A stretch of DNA of 36,377 nt. Source: an uncultured Oscillospiraceae bacterium. Its GTDB lineage: Bacteria > Bacillota > Clostridia > Oscillospirales > Oscillospiraceae. Positions 6,435 to 14,867 of the stretch are shown piece after piece (the first letter of the stretch is position 1; each line of letters opens with the position of its first letter). The translations under genes were made by a program, and so were the position numbers. The stretch lies in NCBI GenBank assembly GCA_947625815.1, contig CANQPU010000018.1, positions 1-36,377 on the forward strand, read 5' to 3'. Under the pieces are notes generated by a model. The model did no database searches and was not told the DNA's origin. It saw only the letters and a program-made list of their open reading frames with translations.

Positions 6435-7913
6435 TCAGGCCCAGGGGTTCTCGGTGGGATACGGCAGGGCCTTGGGCTGATTCCAGGCGATGTCCTGGAC
6501 GCCCAGGTACTTCAGGACCTCGAAGAGGGCCTTGCCGCAGTGGGCGAAGGCCACGGCGCCGTGGTGGGGATAGCGCTTCTGGATGAGGACGTGGCGATAG
6601 AAGCGGCCCATCTCGGGGATGGCGAAGATGCCGATGCCGCCAAAGGAGCGGGTGGCCACGGGCAGGACCTGGCCCTCGGCCACGTAGGAGCGGAGGTTCC
6701 CCTCGCTGTCGCACTGGAGGCGGTAGAAGGTGATGTCGCCGGGGGCGATGTCGCCCTCCAGCGTGCCGCGGGTGAAGTCGGGGTCGGATCCCTCCGGCTC
6801 CAGGAGGCGGTGCTGGATGAGCTGATACTTGATGGCCCGGGACTCACACATCTTGCACTCCGGGGTGTTGCCGCAGTGGAAGCCCATGAAGGTGTCGGTG
6901 AGCTTGTAGTCGAACTTGCCCTTGATGTCCTCGTCGTAGATGTAGCCGGGGACGGAGTTGTTGATGTCCAGGAGCGTCACGGCGTCGCCCGTGACGCAGG
7001 CGCCTATGTACTCGGAGAGGGCGCCGTAGATGTCCACCTCGCAGGCCACGGGGATGCCGCGGGAGGCCAGGCGGGAGTTTACGTAGCAGGGCTCGAAGCC
7101 GAAGGCCTCGGGGAAGGCGGGCCAGCACTTATTGGCGAAGGCCACATATTTCCGGGCGCCCTTGTGCGCCTCGGCCCAGTCAAGGAGCGTCAGCTCAAAC
7201 TGGGCAAGCCGCTCGTTCATCTCCGGGAAGTACCGGCCCTCGCCCATCTCGGCGGCCATCTCCTTGCAGACGGCGGGGATGCGGGGATCTCCCGCGTGGG
7301 CCTTATAGCTGACGAGAAGGTCCAGCTCGGAATTTTCCTCGATCTCCACGCCCAGCTCGTAGAGACCCTTTATCGGGGCGTTGCAGGCGAAGAAGTCCTG
7401 GGGCCGGGGGCCGAAGGTGATGATCTTCAGGTTCTTGACGCCGATGATGGCCCGGGCGATGGGGACAAAGTCCGCGATCATCTTGCAGATGTCGTCCTTG
7501 GTGCCCACGGGGTACTCGGGGATGTAGCCCTTCAGGTGCCGGAGGCCCAGGTTGTAGGAGCAGTTGAGCATGCCGCAGTAGGCGTCGCCGCGGCCGTTGA
7601 TCATGTCGCCGTCGCCCTCGGCGGCGGAGACGAACATGCAGGGGCCGTCAAACTTCTGGGCGATGAGGGTCTCGGGGGTCTCGGGGCCGAAGTTGCCGAG
7701 GAAGACCACCAGGGCGTTGCACCCGGCGGCGGTGACGTCGGCCACGGCCTTCAGGGCGTCGTGCTCGTTCTCGACGGTGACGGGGCACTCGTAGAGATCG
7801 CCGGGATAGGCCGCGACGATGTTCTTTCTCCTCTGGGTGGACAGGGCGATGGGGAAGCAGTCACGGGAGACGGCGACGATGCCGAGCTTGACTTCGGGGA
7901 TGTTGTTGGACAT
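6435..7913 (-). CDS. L-fucose/L-arabinose isomerase family protein
   Basis: 492 residues. It belongs to the aldose-ketose isomerase family of L-fucose and L-arabinose isomerases, which use a divalent metal to interconvert aldoses and ketoses. Family features are the N-terminal Rossmann-like half (VKLGIVAVSRDCFP, then ALVVFLGNFGPET) and a C-terminal half with GFHCGNTP and a late HHGAVAFAH stretch. The start is ATG at 7913: AAGGAGGT is well placed, while an upstream ATG at 7943 precedes that site. It follows the mrp gene on the same strand after 81 bases, in which a perfect 18-bp GC palindrome lies. No sugar kinase, aldolase or transporter is adjacent, so the substrate cannot be deduced from context. 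Family call good; the exact sugar is unknown. Confidence 0.8.
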   Translation of the reverse strand: MSNNIPEVKLGIVAVSRDCFPIALSTQRRKNIVAAYPGDLYECPVTVENEHDALKAVADVTAAGCNALVVFLGNFGPETPETLIAQKFDGPCMFVSAAEGDGDMINGRGDAYCGMLNCSYNLGLRHLKGYIPEYPVGTKDDICKMIADFVPIARAIIGVKNLKIITFGPRPQDFFACNAPIKGLYELGVEIEENSELDLLVSYKAHAGDPRIPAVCKEMAAEMGEGRYFPEMNERLAQFELTLLDWAEAHKGARKYVAFANKCWPAFPEAFGFEPCYVNSRLASRGIPVACEVDIYGALSEYIGACVTGDAVTLLDINNSVPGYIYDEDIKGKFDYKLTDTFMGFHCGNTPECKMCESRAIKYQLIQHRLLEPEGSDPDFTRGTLEGDIAPGDITFYRLQCDSEGNLRSYVAEGQVLPVATRSFGGIGIFAIPEMGRFYRHVLIQKRYPHHGAVAFAHCGKALFEVLKYLGVQDIAWNQPKALPYPTENPWA

Positions 7914-7958
7914 GGGGATTACCTCCTTATATATGTGATTCAAATATTTTTTCCGGGA

Positions 7959-7976
7959 GCGCGGCCCGGGCCGCGC
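7959..7976. repeat. Perfect 18-bp GC palindrome between mrp and the isomerase gene
   Basis: The 9-bp arms meet with no spacer. No T run follows on the minus strand, so it is not a normal terminator. It could be an RNA-processing or partial-attenuation hairpin that sets the ratio of mrp to isomerase mRNA (inference). Confidence 0.5.
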
Positions 7977-7994
7977 GTTTCTGGTGCCGGGCCG

Positions 7995-8834
7995 TCAGGC
8001 GTTCTCGATGGCGGTGAGGATCTCGTCCAGCATGTTGGTCTCCACGGCCTCGATGTCTCCGGCGTCGCTGGCCCTGGCGATGGAGGCGTCGATGGGCAGG
8101 CGGGCGGTGACGGAAATATGGTGGCTCCCGGCCAGCTCCTCCAGGCGGCTCCGGCCGTAAATGAAGTGCTTTTTGCCGCAGTCGGGGCACTCAAAATAGG
8201 ACATGTTCTCCACGATGCCGAGGACCGGGATCTCCATGAGCTCCGCCATTTTCAGGGCCTTCTCCACCACCAGGGACACCAGCTCCTGAGGGGAGGTGAC
8301 GATGACGATCCCGTTCACCGGGAGGGACTGGAAAACCGTCAGGGGCACGTCGCCCGTTCCGGGGGGCATGTCAACGAACATGTAGTCCACGTCGCCCCAG
8401 TAGACCTCCTTCCAAAACTGCTGGACCACGCCCCCGATGATGGGGCCGCGCCAGACCACGGGATCCGTGGGGTCGTCCAGGAGGAGATTCATGCTCATGA
8501 CGGAGATCCCCGTGCGCGTCGAGGCGGGGATAATGCCCTCCTCGATACCGGCGGCCCGCTCGGAAACGCCGAAGGCCTTGGGGATGGACGGGCCGGTGAT
8601 GTCCGCGTCCATGATGGCCACGGCCTTGCCCCGGCGGCGCATGGCGGCGGCCAGCAGGCTTGTCACCATGGATTTTCCGACGCCGCCCTTTCCGGAGACG
8701 ACGGCGATGACCTTTTTTACGTTGGAGGAGGGGTTGCACTCCTGCCGGAAGCTCTCCTTCGACTGTTTCCCCTCCTCGCGGCTGGCGCAGTTGGCCGCGC
8801 AGGTGGAGCAGTCATGGGTACATTCTTCGCTCAA
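7995..8834 (-). CDS. mrp: Mrp/NBP35-family iron-sulfur cluster carrier ATPase
   Basis: 279 residues. This cytosolic P-loop protein binds and transfers Fe-S clusters to apoproteins. Visible are an N-terminal cysteine cluster (C5, C9, C12, C16), the deviant Walker A GKGGVGKS at 48-55, MDADITGPSIP at 76-86, DMPPGTGD at 156-163, and the CPDC pair C217/C220 that holds the bridging cluster at the dimer interface. The start is a TTG at 8834: AAGGAGG lies 8 bases upstream, and the product then begins MSEECTHDCSTC, the usual opening of clostridial members. The frame stays open to 8900 without a ribosome site. It has its own promoter, divergent from murA, and is probably transcribed into the isomerase gene. 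Confidence 0.95.
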   Translation of the reverse strand: MSEECTHDCSTCAANCASREEGKQSKESFRQECNPSSNVKKVIAVVSGKGGVGKSMVTSLLAAAMRRRGKAVAIMDADITGPSIPKAFGVSERAAGIEEGIIPASTRTGISVMSMNLLLDDPTDPVVWRGPIIGGVVQQFWKEVYWGDVDYMFVDMPPGTGDVPLTVFQSLPVNGIVIVTSPQELVSLVVEKALKMAELMEIPVLGIVENMSYFECPDCGKKHFIYGRSRLEELAGSHHISVTARLPIDASIARASDAGDIEAVETNMLDEILTAIENA

Positions 8835-8871
8835 TTTAAAAACCTCCTTGAGGCATGATTTTGATGCTATA

Positions 8872-8900
8872 ATAATATCCCCTTTTTGTCCTTCCGTCAA
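8872..8900 (-). promoter_or_regulatory. Promoter of mrp
   Basis: On the minus strand TTGACG (8895-8900) and TATTAT (8872-8877) are 17 bases apart. Transcription would begin near 8865, about 30 bases before the TTG start. Confidence 0.65.
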
Positions 8901-8963
8901 TCCCTCTTTCGCCGCGCTCCCGAATTATGTTGACCATTTTCCGCCAAATCTTCCGAAAAGCAG

Positions 8964-8992
8964 TTGCAATATCCTGGCCCGGATGTTATAAT
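8964..8992 (+). promoter_or_regulatory. Promoter of murA
   Basis: TTGCAA (8964-8969) and TATAAT (8987-8992) are 17 bases apart. The expected leader to the murA start is about 90 bases. Since this is about 65 bases from the mrp -35 box, the two genes have separate back-to-back promoters. Confidence 0.75.
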
Positions 8993-9089
8993 TAACAAAA
9001 CATGTCCCTTATTTTTTCCCACCGGGTTTTATCGGCCCGCGCCGGGGCATAATGATTATACGCTACAAAAGAATCAGGAAGGTGAGCCT

Positions 9090-10388
9090 TTGACAAAATA
9101 TATCATCAAAGGTGGTCGGCCGCTTCACGGCGAGGTCGAGATCAGCGGCGCCAAAAATGCCGCCGTGGCTATCATCCCCGCCGCCATGCTGGTGGACGGG
9201 GTCTGCCGCATTGAAAACATCCCCCAGATATCCGACGTGACCATGCTCCTCAACATCCTGCGCCGCATGGGCGCCCAGGTCCGCACCGTGGACCGGCACA
9301 CCATGGATATCGACTGTTCGGCGGTGCGCCACGCCAAGGCGGATTTTGACATCATGACCAGGATCCGCGCCAGCTACTACCTGATCGGCGCGCTTCTGGG
9401 CCGGTTCGGGGAAGCCGTGGTGGCCATGCCCGGCGGCTGCAACTTCGGCTCCGTCCGCCCCATCGACCAGCACGTCAAGGGCTTTAGCGCCATGGGCGCG
9501 CAGGTGGAGGTCAAAAACGGCCTGGTGGTCGCCTCCACGCCCGACGGGCCTCTCCACGGCGCGGACATCTATCTGGACGTGGCCTCCGTCGGCGCCACCA
9601 TCAACATCATGCTGGCCGCAGTCTTCGCCCGGGGCGTCACCCGCATCGAGAACGTGGCCCGGGAGCCCCATGTGGTGGACGTGGCCAACTTCCTCAACGC
9701 CATGGGCGCGGACATCCGCGGCGCGGGCACCAACGTCATCAAGATCCGGGGCGGCCGGCGCCTCACCGGCGGGAGCTACGCGCTGATCCCCGATCAGATC
9801 GAGGCCGGCACCTACATGGCCGCCGTGGCCGGCGCGGGCGGGAGCCTGCTCATCAAAAACGTCATCCCCAAGCACATGGACTGCATCACCGGCAAGCTGG
9901 AGGAGATGGGCGTGACCGTGGAGGAGGGCGAGGACGAGATCCTGGTCAGCCGCACCGGTCCCCTGCGCCACATCAACGTGAAGACCTACTACTACCCCGG
10001 CTTCCCCACGGACATGCAGCCCCAGATCGCCACCGTGCTGTGTCTGGCCCAGGGCACATCCATCATCACCGAGGGGGTCTGGGACACCCGGTACAAATAT
10101 GTAGGCGAGCTTTTGAAGATGGGGGCCAACGTCACCGTGGACGGCCGGAAGGCCATCATCCAGGGGGTGGAGTGCCTCACCGGGGCCTCGGTCAAGGCCT
10201 GGGACCTGCGGGCCGGCGCGGCCATGGTCATCGCGGGCCTGTGCGCCCAGGGCACCACGGAGATCGAGGGCGTGGACTATATCGAGCGCGGCTACGTGGA
10301 TCTGGTGGGCAAGCTCAAAAAGGTGGGCGCGGATATCCGCAGCGTGGACATCCCCGACGAGGACGAGCAGGAGATCAAGATCGGATAA
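9090..10388 (+). CDS. murA: UDP-N-acetylglucosamine 1-carboxyvinyltransferase
   Basis: 432 residues. MurA transfers enolpyruvate from phosphoenolpyruvate to UDP-GlcNAc, the first committed step of peptidoglycan synthesis, in the cytosol. K22 and N23 (GAKNA) and the catalytic loop cysteine C117 in PGGCNFGSVRP are present, so it should be fosfomycin-sensitive. The start is TTG at 9090 with AAGGTGA just upstream; an earlier in-frame start at 8964 lies inside the promoter. Length fits the family (about 420-430). Many Firmicutes carry two murA paralogues; which one this is cannot be told here. It heads a rightward run with rlmH, a DUF2007-like gene and a phosphohexomutase. Confidence 0.96.
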   Translation: MTKYIIKGGRPLHGEVEISGAKNAAVAIIPAAMLVDGVCRIENIPQISDVTMLLNILRRMGAQVRTVDRHTMDIDCSAVRHAKADFDIMTRIRASYYLIGALLGRFGEAVVAMPGGCNFGSVRPIDQHVKGFSAMGAQVEVKNGLVVASTPDGPLHGADIYLDVASVGATINIMLAAVFARGVTRIENVAREPHVVDVANFLNAMGADIRGAGTNVIKIRGGRRLTGGSYALIPDQIEAGTYMAAVAGAGGSLLIKNVIPKHMDCITGKLEEMGVTVEEGEDEILVSRTGPLRHINVKTYYYPGFPTDMQPQIATVLCLAQGTSIITEGVWDTRYKYVGELLKMGANVTVDGRKAIIQGVECLTGASVKAWDLRAGAAMVIAGLCAQGTTEIEGVDYIERGYVDLVGKLKKVGADIRSVDIPDEDEQEIKIG

Positions 10389-10397
10389 CGAGGACCT

Positions 10398-10416
10398 GGG
10401 GGCAGCACATGCCCCC
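10398..10416 (+). other. Small hairpin between murA and rlmH
   Basis: Arms GGGGGCA and TGCCCCC with a 5-base loop lie directly before the rlmH ribosome site (GGAG at 10417-10420). With only a TTTT after it, it is a weak terminator at best. It could expose or protect the rlmH start. Confidence 0.4.
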
Positions 10417-10424
10417 GGAGTTTT

Positions 10425-10910
10425 ATGGATATGCTGGATGTTACGTTGATCTGCGTGGGCAAGCTCCGGGAGAGATTCTACCGGGAGGCCTGCGACGAAT
10501 ACATAAAACGGCTCGGGGCGTTCTGCCGGATATCCGTTCTGGAGCTCCCCGAGGAGCGCAAGGGCGAAAGCCCCTCAAAGGCGGAGCTGGACGCTTGCCT
10601 TTTCAAGGAGGCGGAGGCCATTCGGAGGGCCGTTCCCCGCGGCGCGGCCATGATCGCCCTGTGTGTGGAGGGGCGGGAGATGTCCTCGGAAAAATTATCG
10701 GAGACCCTGGCGGGACTTTCCATGAACGTCTCAAAGCTGGCGTTTGTCATCGGCGGCTCCGACGGGCTCCACGGCTCCGTCAAGGACGCGGCCGCCCTGC
10801 GGCTCTCCATGTCCCCCATGACCTTTCCCCACCATCTGGCGCGGGTGATGGTCCTGGAGCAGCTTTACCGGGCCTTTTCCATTATGAACGGAGGTAAATA
10901 TCACAAATGA
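10425..10910 (+). CDS. rlmH: 23S rRNA pseudouridine-1915 N3-methyltransferase RlmH
   Basis: 161 residues. RlmH is a SPOUT-class (alpha/beta-knot) homodimeric methyltransferase that modifies pseudouridine 1915 in helix 69 of 23S rRNA on the 70S ribosome, using S-adenosylmethionine. The family ends are clear: LICVGKLRERFYREACDEYIKRL at the start, FVIGGSDGL as the cofactor-binding knot, and HHLARVMVLEQLYRAFSIMNGGKYHK at the end. Two ATG codons two codons apart (10425 and 10431) compete; GGAG at 10417-10420 is 4 and 10 bases from them, so either is possible and the product differs by two residues. The stop overlaps the next start by four bases. Confidence 0.96.
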   Translation: MDMLDVTLICVGKLRERFYREACDEYIKRLGAFCRISVLELPEERKGESPSKAELDACLFKEAEAIRRAVPRGAAMIALCVEGREMSSEKLSETLAGLSMNVSKLAFVIGGSDGLHGSVKDAAALRLSMSPMTFPHHLARVMVLEQLYRAFSIMNGGKYHK

Positions 10911-11224
10911 GCGGTGAATGGAGCTTCAAATACACCTCCGGCGTTACGGGCGACTGGCCGAAGGGCCCCTCCGGCGAGCCGGAGGCTCCGGCGTTCCTGG
11001 AGCGTCTCTTCGGCAACGAGACGGAGCTCACCCTGACGCGCAACATGCTCTGGGCTTACGGGGTGCCCAGCGTGGGCCGCTACCCCATGGACGGGACCCT
11101 GGGCAAGGTGATCCTGGGCCAGTCCGGCTTCGGTATGGATATTTTCGTCCCCGAGAGTATGCTCGAGGACGCGAAAAATATTATCAGCACCAACGAAAAT
11201 GATATCATTAACGAGGAGGAGTAA
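10907..11224 (+). CDS. DUF2007-like small protein
   Basis: 105 residues. The middle and end (LTRNMLWAYGVPSVGRY, then LGQSGFGMDIFVPESMLEDAKNII) resemble DUF2007, a ferredoxin-like alpha/beta domain of putative signal-transducing proteins whose function is not settled. The N-terminal 30 residues are Gly/Pro/Glu-rich and not conserved in the domain. The start overlaps the rlmH stop (ATGA), so translation is coupled, and the phosphohexomutase follows after 3 bases. I place the family with moderate confidence from the overall pattern only. Confidence 0.65.
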   Translation: MSGEWSFKYTSGVTGDWPKGPSGEPEAPAFLERLFGNETELTLTRNMLWAYGVPSVGRYPMDGTLGKVILGQSGFGMDIFVPESMLEDAKNIISTNENDIINEEE

Positions 11225-11227
11225 AAC

Positions 11228-12955
11228 ATGAGTTACCGTGAATCCTATGAAAAATGGCTCAATTCCCCGGCTCTGAGCGACGCCGAAAGGGCCGAGCTCC
11301 AGTCCATCGCCAAGGATGAGAAGGAGATCGAGTCCCGGTTCGTCGCCCAGCTGGAGTTCGGCACCGCCGGCCTTCGCGGGACCATGGCCGTGGGCCTCAA
11401 CCGCATGAACGTCCATGTCATCCGCCACACCACCCAGGCCTTCGCCGAAGTCATCCTGGCCGAGGGCCCCGAGGCCGCCAAGCGCGGCGTGGCCGTCTGC
11501 TACGACTGCCGCAACAACTCCGAGATCTTCGCCCACGAGGCCGCCAGGGTGATGGCCGCCAACGGCATCTTCGTGCGGCTCTTTGACGACATGCGCCCCA
11601 CCCCGGAGCTCTCCTTCGCCATCCGGGAGTACAAGTGCATCGCCGGGATCAACATCACCGCCTCCCACAACCCCAAGGAGTACAACGGCTACAAGGTCTA
11701 CTGGGAGGACGGCGCCCAGCTGCCCCCCAGGCACGCTGACGAGGTCTCCGCCAAAATGGCAAAGCTGGACGTCTTTGACTGCGTGAAGACCATGGACTTT
11801 GACAAGGCCCTCAAAGAGGGGAAGATCGTCCTCATGGGCCACGAGACCGACGAGAAGTTCCTCGCCAACGTGATGGCGCAGCAGAACGACCCCGCCCTCA
11901 TCGCCCGGGTCGCCGACAGCTTTAAGATGGTCTATACCCCCTTCCACGGCACCGGCATGAAGCTCATCCCCGAGGCCCTGCGCCGCATGGGCCTTAAAAA
12001 GGTCTACTGCGAGCCCCAGCAGATGATCAAGGACGGGGACTTCCCCACGGTCAAGTCCCCCAACCCCGAGAACCCCGAGGGGTTCTATCTGTGCATCGAG
12101 CTGGCCGACAAGGTGGGCGCGGACTTCATCCTGGGCTCCGACCCGGACGCCGACCGGGTGGGCATCATGGTCCGGGACCACGACGGCAAGTTCATCCCCT
12201 TCACGGGCAACCAGACCGGCGTTCTGCTGCTGGACTACATAATCGGCGCCAAGCAGCGTGCCGGCACCATGCCGAAAAACCCCGCCGCCCTCAAGTCCAT
12301 CGTCTCCTCCGAGATGGCCCGCGCCGTGGCGGAAAAGAACGGCCTTCAGTTCTATGACACCTTCACCGGCTTTAAATTCCTGGCCGAGAAGAAGAACGCT
12401 CTGGAGGAGTCCGGACAGGGCAAGGTCATCTTCTCCTTCGAGGAGTCCTACGGCTATATGTTCGGCGACTACGTCCGCGACAAGGACGCCGTCACCGCCT
12501 CTCTCATGATCTGCGAGATGGCGGCCTGGTACGCCAGCCAGGGGATCGCCCTGGTGGACGCCCTGGACGCCCTCTATGAGAAATACGGCGCCTATCTGGA
12601 AAAGACGCTGAACCTGGTGATGCCCGGCCTCGACGGCCAGAAGAAGATGAAGGCCCTGATGGACGGCCTGCGCAATGATCCCCCCGCCGACATCGCCGGC
12701 CAGAAGGTCAGGCTCCTCCGCGACTACAAGGACGGCACCGAGAAGGACACGGCCACCGGCGCCGTCACGAAGATGGAGCTCTCCGGCTCCAACGTCCTGG
12801 CCTTTGTCCTGGCCGACGGCACCGTCCTCATCGTCCGGCCCTCCGGCACCGAGCCGAAGGTCAAGGTCTACGTCCTCTGCCGCGGCGAGAATATGCCTGA
12901 GGCGCGGGAGAAGACCGCCCGCTACTCCGAGTGGGCCCTGGGCCTCGGGAAATAA
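11228..12955 (+). CDS. Phospho-sugar mutase (phosphoglucomutase/phosphomannomutase family)
   Basis: 575 residues, the length of the PgcA-type enzymes of Firmicutes. It would interconvert glucose-1-phosphate and glucose-6-phosphate (and perhaps mannose phosphates), feeding UDP-glucose and cell-wall glycan synthesis. All family motifs are intact: GTAGLRG at 45-51, the phosphoserine loop TASHNP at 144-149 (Ser146), the metal loop GSDPDADR at 303-310, the sugar-binding FEESYGYMFGDY loop and the phosphate-binding RPSGTEPK near the C-terminus. ATG at 11228 follows GAGGAG. It is the last gene of the murA run and ends at a strong terminator. The preferred substrate cannot be told from these motifs. 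Confidence 0.92.
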   Translation: MSYRESYEKWLNSPALSDAERAELQSIAKDEKEIESRFVAQLEFGTAGLRGTMAVGLNRMNVHVIRHTTQAFAEVILAEGPEAAKRGVAVCYDCRNNSEIFAHEAARVMAANGIFVRLFDDMRPTPELSFAIREYKCIAGINITASHNPKEYNGYKVYWEDGAQLPPRHADEVSAKMAKLDVFDCVKTMDFDKALKEGKIVLMGHETDEKFLANVMAQQNDPALIARVADSFKMVYTPFHGTGMKLIPEALRRMGLKKVYCEPQQMIKDGDFPTVKSPNPENPEGFYLCIELADKVGADFILGSDPDADRVGIMVRDHDGKFIPFTGNQTGVLLLDYIIGAKQRAGTMPKNPAALKSIVSSEMARAVAEKNGLQFYDTFTGFKFLAEKKNALEESGQGKVIFSFEESYGYMFGDYVRDKDAVTASLMICEMAAWYASQGIALVDALDALYEKYGAYLEKTLNLVMPGLDGQKKMKALMDGLRNDPPADIAGQKVRLLRDYKDGTEKDTATGAVTKMELSGSNVLAFVLADGTVLIVRPSGTEPKVKVYVLCRGENMPEAREKTARYSEWALGLGK

Positions 12956-12980
12956 GCCGCGGTCACCTTTTGACAACACA

Positions 12981-13018
12981 ACAGGGCGGCGGAGCTTTGG
13001 CTCCGCCGCCCTGTTTTT
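12981..13018 (+). terminator. Terminator after the phosphohexomutase gene
   Basis: Perfect 15-bp arms 12981-12995 and 13000-13014, loop TTTG, then a T run to 13018: a textbook Rho-independent terminator on the plus strand. The leftward gene at 13051 ends just beyond it. Confidence 0.9.
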
Positions 13019-13050
13019 ATGTACTTTTTCCTTCCGGGACGCCGGACGGC

Positions 13051-13716
13051 TCAAAGCTCCTCCACGCTCTGGCGGAGCTTGTTCTTCATCCTGTCCTCCA
13101 CGGCATTGATGAACAGCGACATGAGGACGGCCCGGGTCTCCTCGTCCTCCACGGACAGCAGGCGGTCCGCCAGGAGGGAGGCGGCCTGGGTTTTCTGGTC
13201 ATAGGAGAGCTTCAGGATATACTCGACCTCATCCAGGACGCCGCCGCGCAGGCCGCGCGCTATCTCCCTGTACTTCTCGTTATCCAGCGTCAGTCCCGTA
13301 CCCACCGCCTTATAGGGGATCATGGAGCTGTCCGCCAGCGTAAACAGGGCGCTGGCGCACTCCCGGTCCGACTTGCCGTATTTCCCCTTTATGTACCCCC
13401 AGATGGAGGTATAAAACTTCAGGGGATCCGCGCCGGCTTTCGATGCCTCGCCGGCCGCGCGGTCGATGAACTCCTGCAGCTTGCCGCGCTGGAGCTTCCG
13501 GGAGACGGTCTCGATCTGCTTCTGGGTGTAATGCTCCCCGGCAAGGACCGTCTCGTCGCTTTCGGTGCGGGTGACGTGCTCCATCAGATATTGGACGGCC
13601 CCGCCCTGCTGTTCGTCATCGACGCCCTTTATGATCTGATAAAGCTCATAAAACACGTCGATCACCCTGCCGGAGCAGGTGGACAGATATTGATTGATCT
13701 CGGCCACATAGTCCAT
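13051..13716 (-). CDS. Unrecognised soluble helical protein
   Basis: 221 residues, predicted from its residue pattern to be all-helical, soluble and mildly charged, with no cysteine cluster, signal peptide or nucleotide motif that I can see. The start is ATG at 13716, since GAGGAG lies 8 bases upstream; the in-frame GTG at 13725 overlaps that site. It is the last gene of a four-gene leftward cluster, 12 bases after the membrane protein gene. Composition is GC-rich like the core, so it is not an obvious recent import. I do not recognise the family. Confidence 0.7.
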   Translation of the reverse strand: MDYVAEINQYLSTCSGRVIDVFYELYQIIKGVDDEQQGGAVQYLMEHVTRTESDETVLAGEHYTQKQIETVSRKLQRGKLQEFIDRAAGEASKAGADPLKFYTSIWGYIKGKYGKSDRECASALFTLADSSMIPYKAVGTGLTLDNEKYREIARGLRGGVLDEVEYILKLSYDQKTQAASLLADRLLSVEDEETRAVLMSLFINAVEDRMKNKLRQSVEEL

Positions 13717-13728
13717 ATTCTTCACTCC

Positions 13729-14097
13729 TCAGTCTTTGTTGATATAAAGGCCCGCCAGATACACATAAAACCTGGTGGGAAGGGAAACGAGCAGGGTGAT
13801 CAGGAGGATCAGGTCGTTTGCCCGGGCGTCAAGGGTGATGCTGCCCGTGAAGATCAGGGCGGCCACGACGATCAGCGGTATGGCCGAAAGGATAAAAAAT
13901 CCCCTGACCGTGGCGACCTTTTCATGCCCCCGGTACTCCGAGACGACGGTGTCCGCCAGGGTGTACACGGCAAAGGCCAGCCCCGCGTAGTTGATCAGGC
14001 CGATCCACGGGGCGTCCTCCGCGGCAAAGAGCCGCACGACGATGAGCGCCACCACCGCGACGGCGACAAACAAAGAGGCTGCGCATTTGTCTTTCAT
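13729..14097 (-). CDS. Unrecognised four-helix membrane protein
   Basis: 122 residues with four hydrophobic segments: about 6-24, 31-48, 65-84 and 94-115. The N-terminus MKDKC is short and positive, which suggests it stays inside. There is an Asp-Arg pair between segments three and four but no catalytic motif. It is the third gene of the four-gene cluster; the ribosome site of the following gene lies in its last codons. A small membrane anchor or channel partner for its neighbours is possible, but nothing in the sequence shows it. Confidence 0.65.
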   Translation of the reverse strand: MKDKCAASLFVAVAVVALIVVRLFAAEDAPWIGLINYAGLAFAVYTLADTVVSEYRGHEKVATVRGFFILSAIPLIVVAALIFTGSITLDARANDLILLITLLVSLPTRFYVYLAGLYINKD

Positions 14098-14113
14098 GAT
14101 CTCTGCATCCGTT

Positions 14114-14425
14114 TCAAATCAGAATACACCCGGCCGAGCGGAGGGCGGGCAGTTGGGCGCGGACATCCGCGTTTTCCGCGTGGATGCCGACGCGGGTATT
14201 ATTGAATACGTCGATGACGAACCCCCTGACGGCCGCGAAGGTCTCCGCGTCCATCCCGGAAGCGACGATATCCACCACGTCGCGTCTGACCGCGTAGGTG
14301 ACAGACGAATCGGGGTAGGTATAGACGCCGTTTCTGCATATGTATTCCGTCCCGGAAAAATACCGTTTTGATCTCCGCTTTACCCGGTAATACGGGATGC
14401 CGCGATAAACGATCCTGATTACCAT
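14114..14425 (-). CDS. Unrecognised small basic protein
   Basis: 103 residues from ATG at 14425. The frame is open upstream to 14548 but that part overlaps the preceding gene and looks like shadow sequence. The N-terminal half is basic and aromatic (VYRGIPYYRVKRRSKRYFSG) and probably forms beta strands; the C-terminal half has mixed helix and strand. It starts four bases after the stop of the coiled-coil gene and ends 16 bases before the membrane protein gene. No family recognised. Confidence 0.55.
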   Translation of the reverse strand: MVIRIVYRGIPYYRVKRRSKRYFSGTEYICRNGVYTYPDSSVTYAVRRDVVDIVASGMDAETFAAVRGFVIDVFNNTRVGIHAENADVRAQLPALRSAGCILI

Positions 14426-14429
14426 GGCG

Positions 14430-14867
14430 TCACCCGTTCCCCTTGTCCGAATCGGTCTTCCCGATCCGGTAGAGGAGCCCCTTTTTCCAGTGCGGGGTGT
14501 GCTCCCCCACAAACTGCTCCATGGTCTGGAAGGCGGCGATGGTGTCATAGTCTATGCTGTCGGTATTCCATTTCTCGTCGTCAATGGCCCGGAGCGCCTC
14601 AAGGGCCTTTTTGGAGTAGCAGAGCTCCTTGGCCTCCTCCAGCAGGGGCTCCCGCCGGTCCTTGTAGTACTGAAGGCCCGTGCTGACCACGTTGTCCCTC
14701 TCCTTCTGGACGAGCTTCTCCTTCCGGGCGTATTCCGTCTGCATCTTCTCAAGCTTGTCCCGGGCGGCCTCCAGGTCCTTCTCTCTGGAAGCGAGGCGCT
14801 TCCTCGCGACGGAAAAGCTTTTGCCGTTTGTAGGGATCGTCCTCGCCTCCTCCCGTTTTTCTCCCGG
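14430..14867 (-). CDS. Unrecognised coiled-coil protein, 5' end unclear (in-frame TGA)
   Basis: From ATG at 14744 the product is 104 residues, beginning with a charged coiled coil (QTEYARKEKLVQKERDN) and ending in a small globular part. But the same coiled-coil pattern continues upstream in frame, with RLASREKDLEAARDKLEK directly before that ATG, so the true N-terminus is probably earlier. The open frame reaches a TGA at 14868-14870, and nine codons above it is ATG 14897 with a GGGAG-type site. In between is a good GGAGG near 14850 but no ordinary start codon (an ATC at 14837). Either an unusual start is used, or the TGA is a nonsense mutation or a read-through codon. It is the first gene of the four-gene cluster, behind a strong promoter. 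Confidence 0.5.
   Translation of the reverse strand, partial: PGEKREEARTIPTNGKSFSVARKRLASREKDLEAARDKLEKMQTEYARKEKLVQKERDNVVSTGLQYYKDRREPLLEEAKELCYSKKALEALRAIDDEKWNTDSIDYDTIAAFQTMEQFVGEHTPHWKKGLLYRIGKTDSDKGNG

Noticed and set aside
6540-8858. 772-codon plus-strand open frame opposite the isomerase and mrp genes
   Set aside because: It is a shadow of GC-rich codons on the other strand: Gly/His/Val/Asp-rich translation, no ribosome site, no domain, and two well-identified genes lie opposite.
10901-13054. 717-codon minus-strand open frame opposite the phosphohexomutase
   Set aside because: Same shadow pattern; the opposite strand has a full-length enzyme with all motifs and good start signals.
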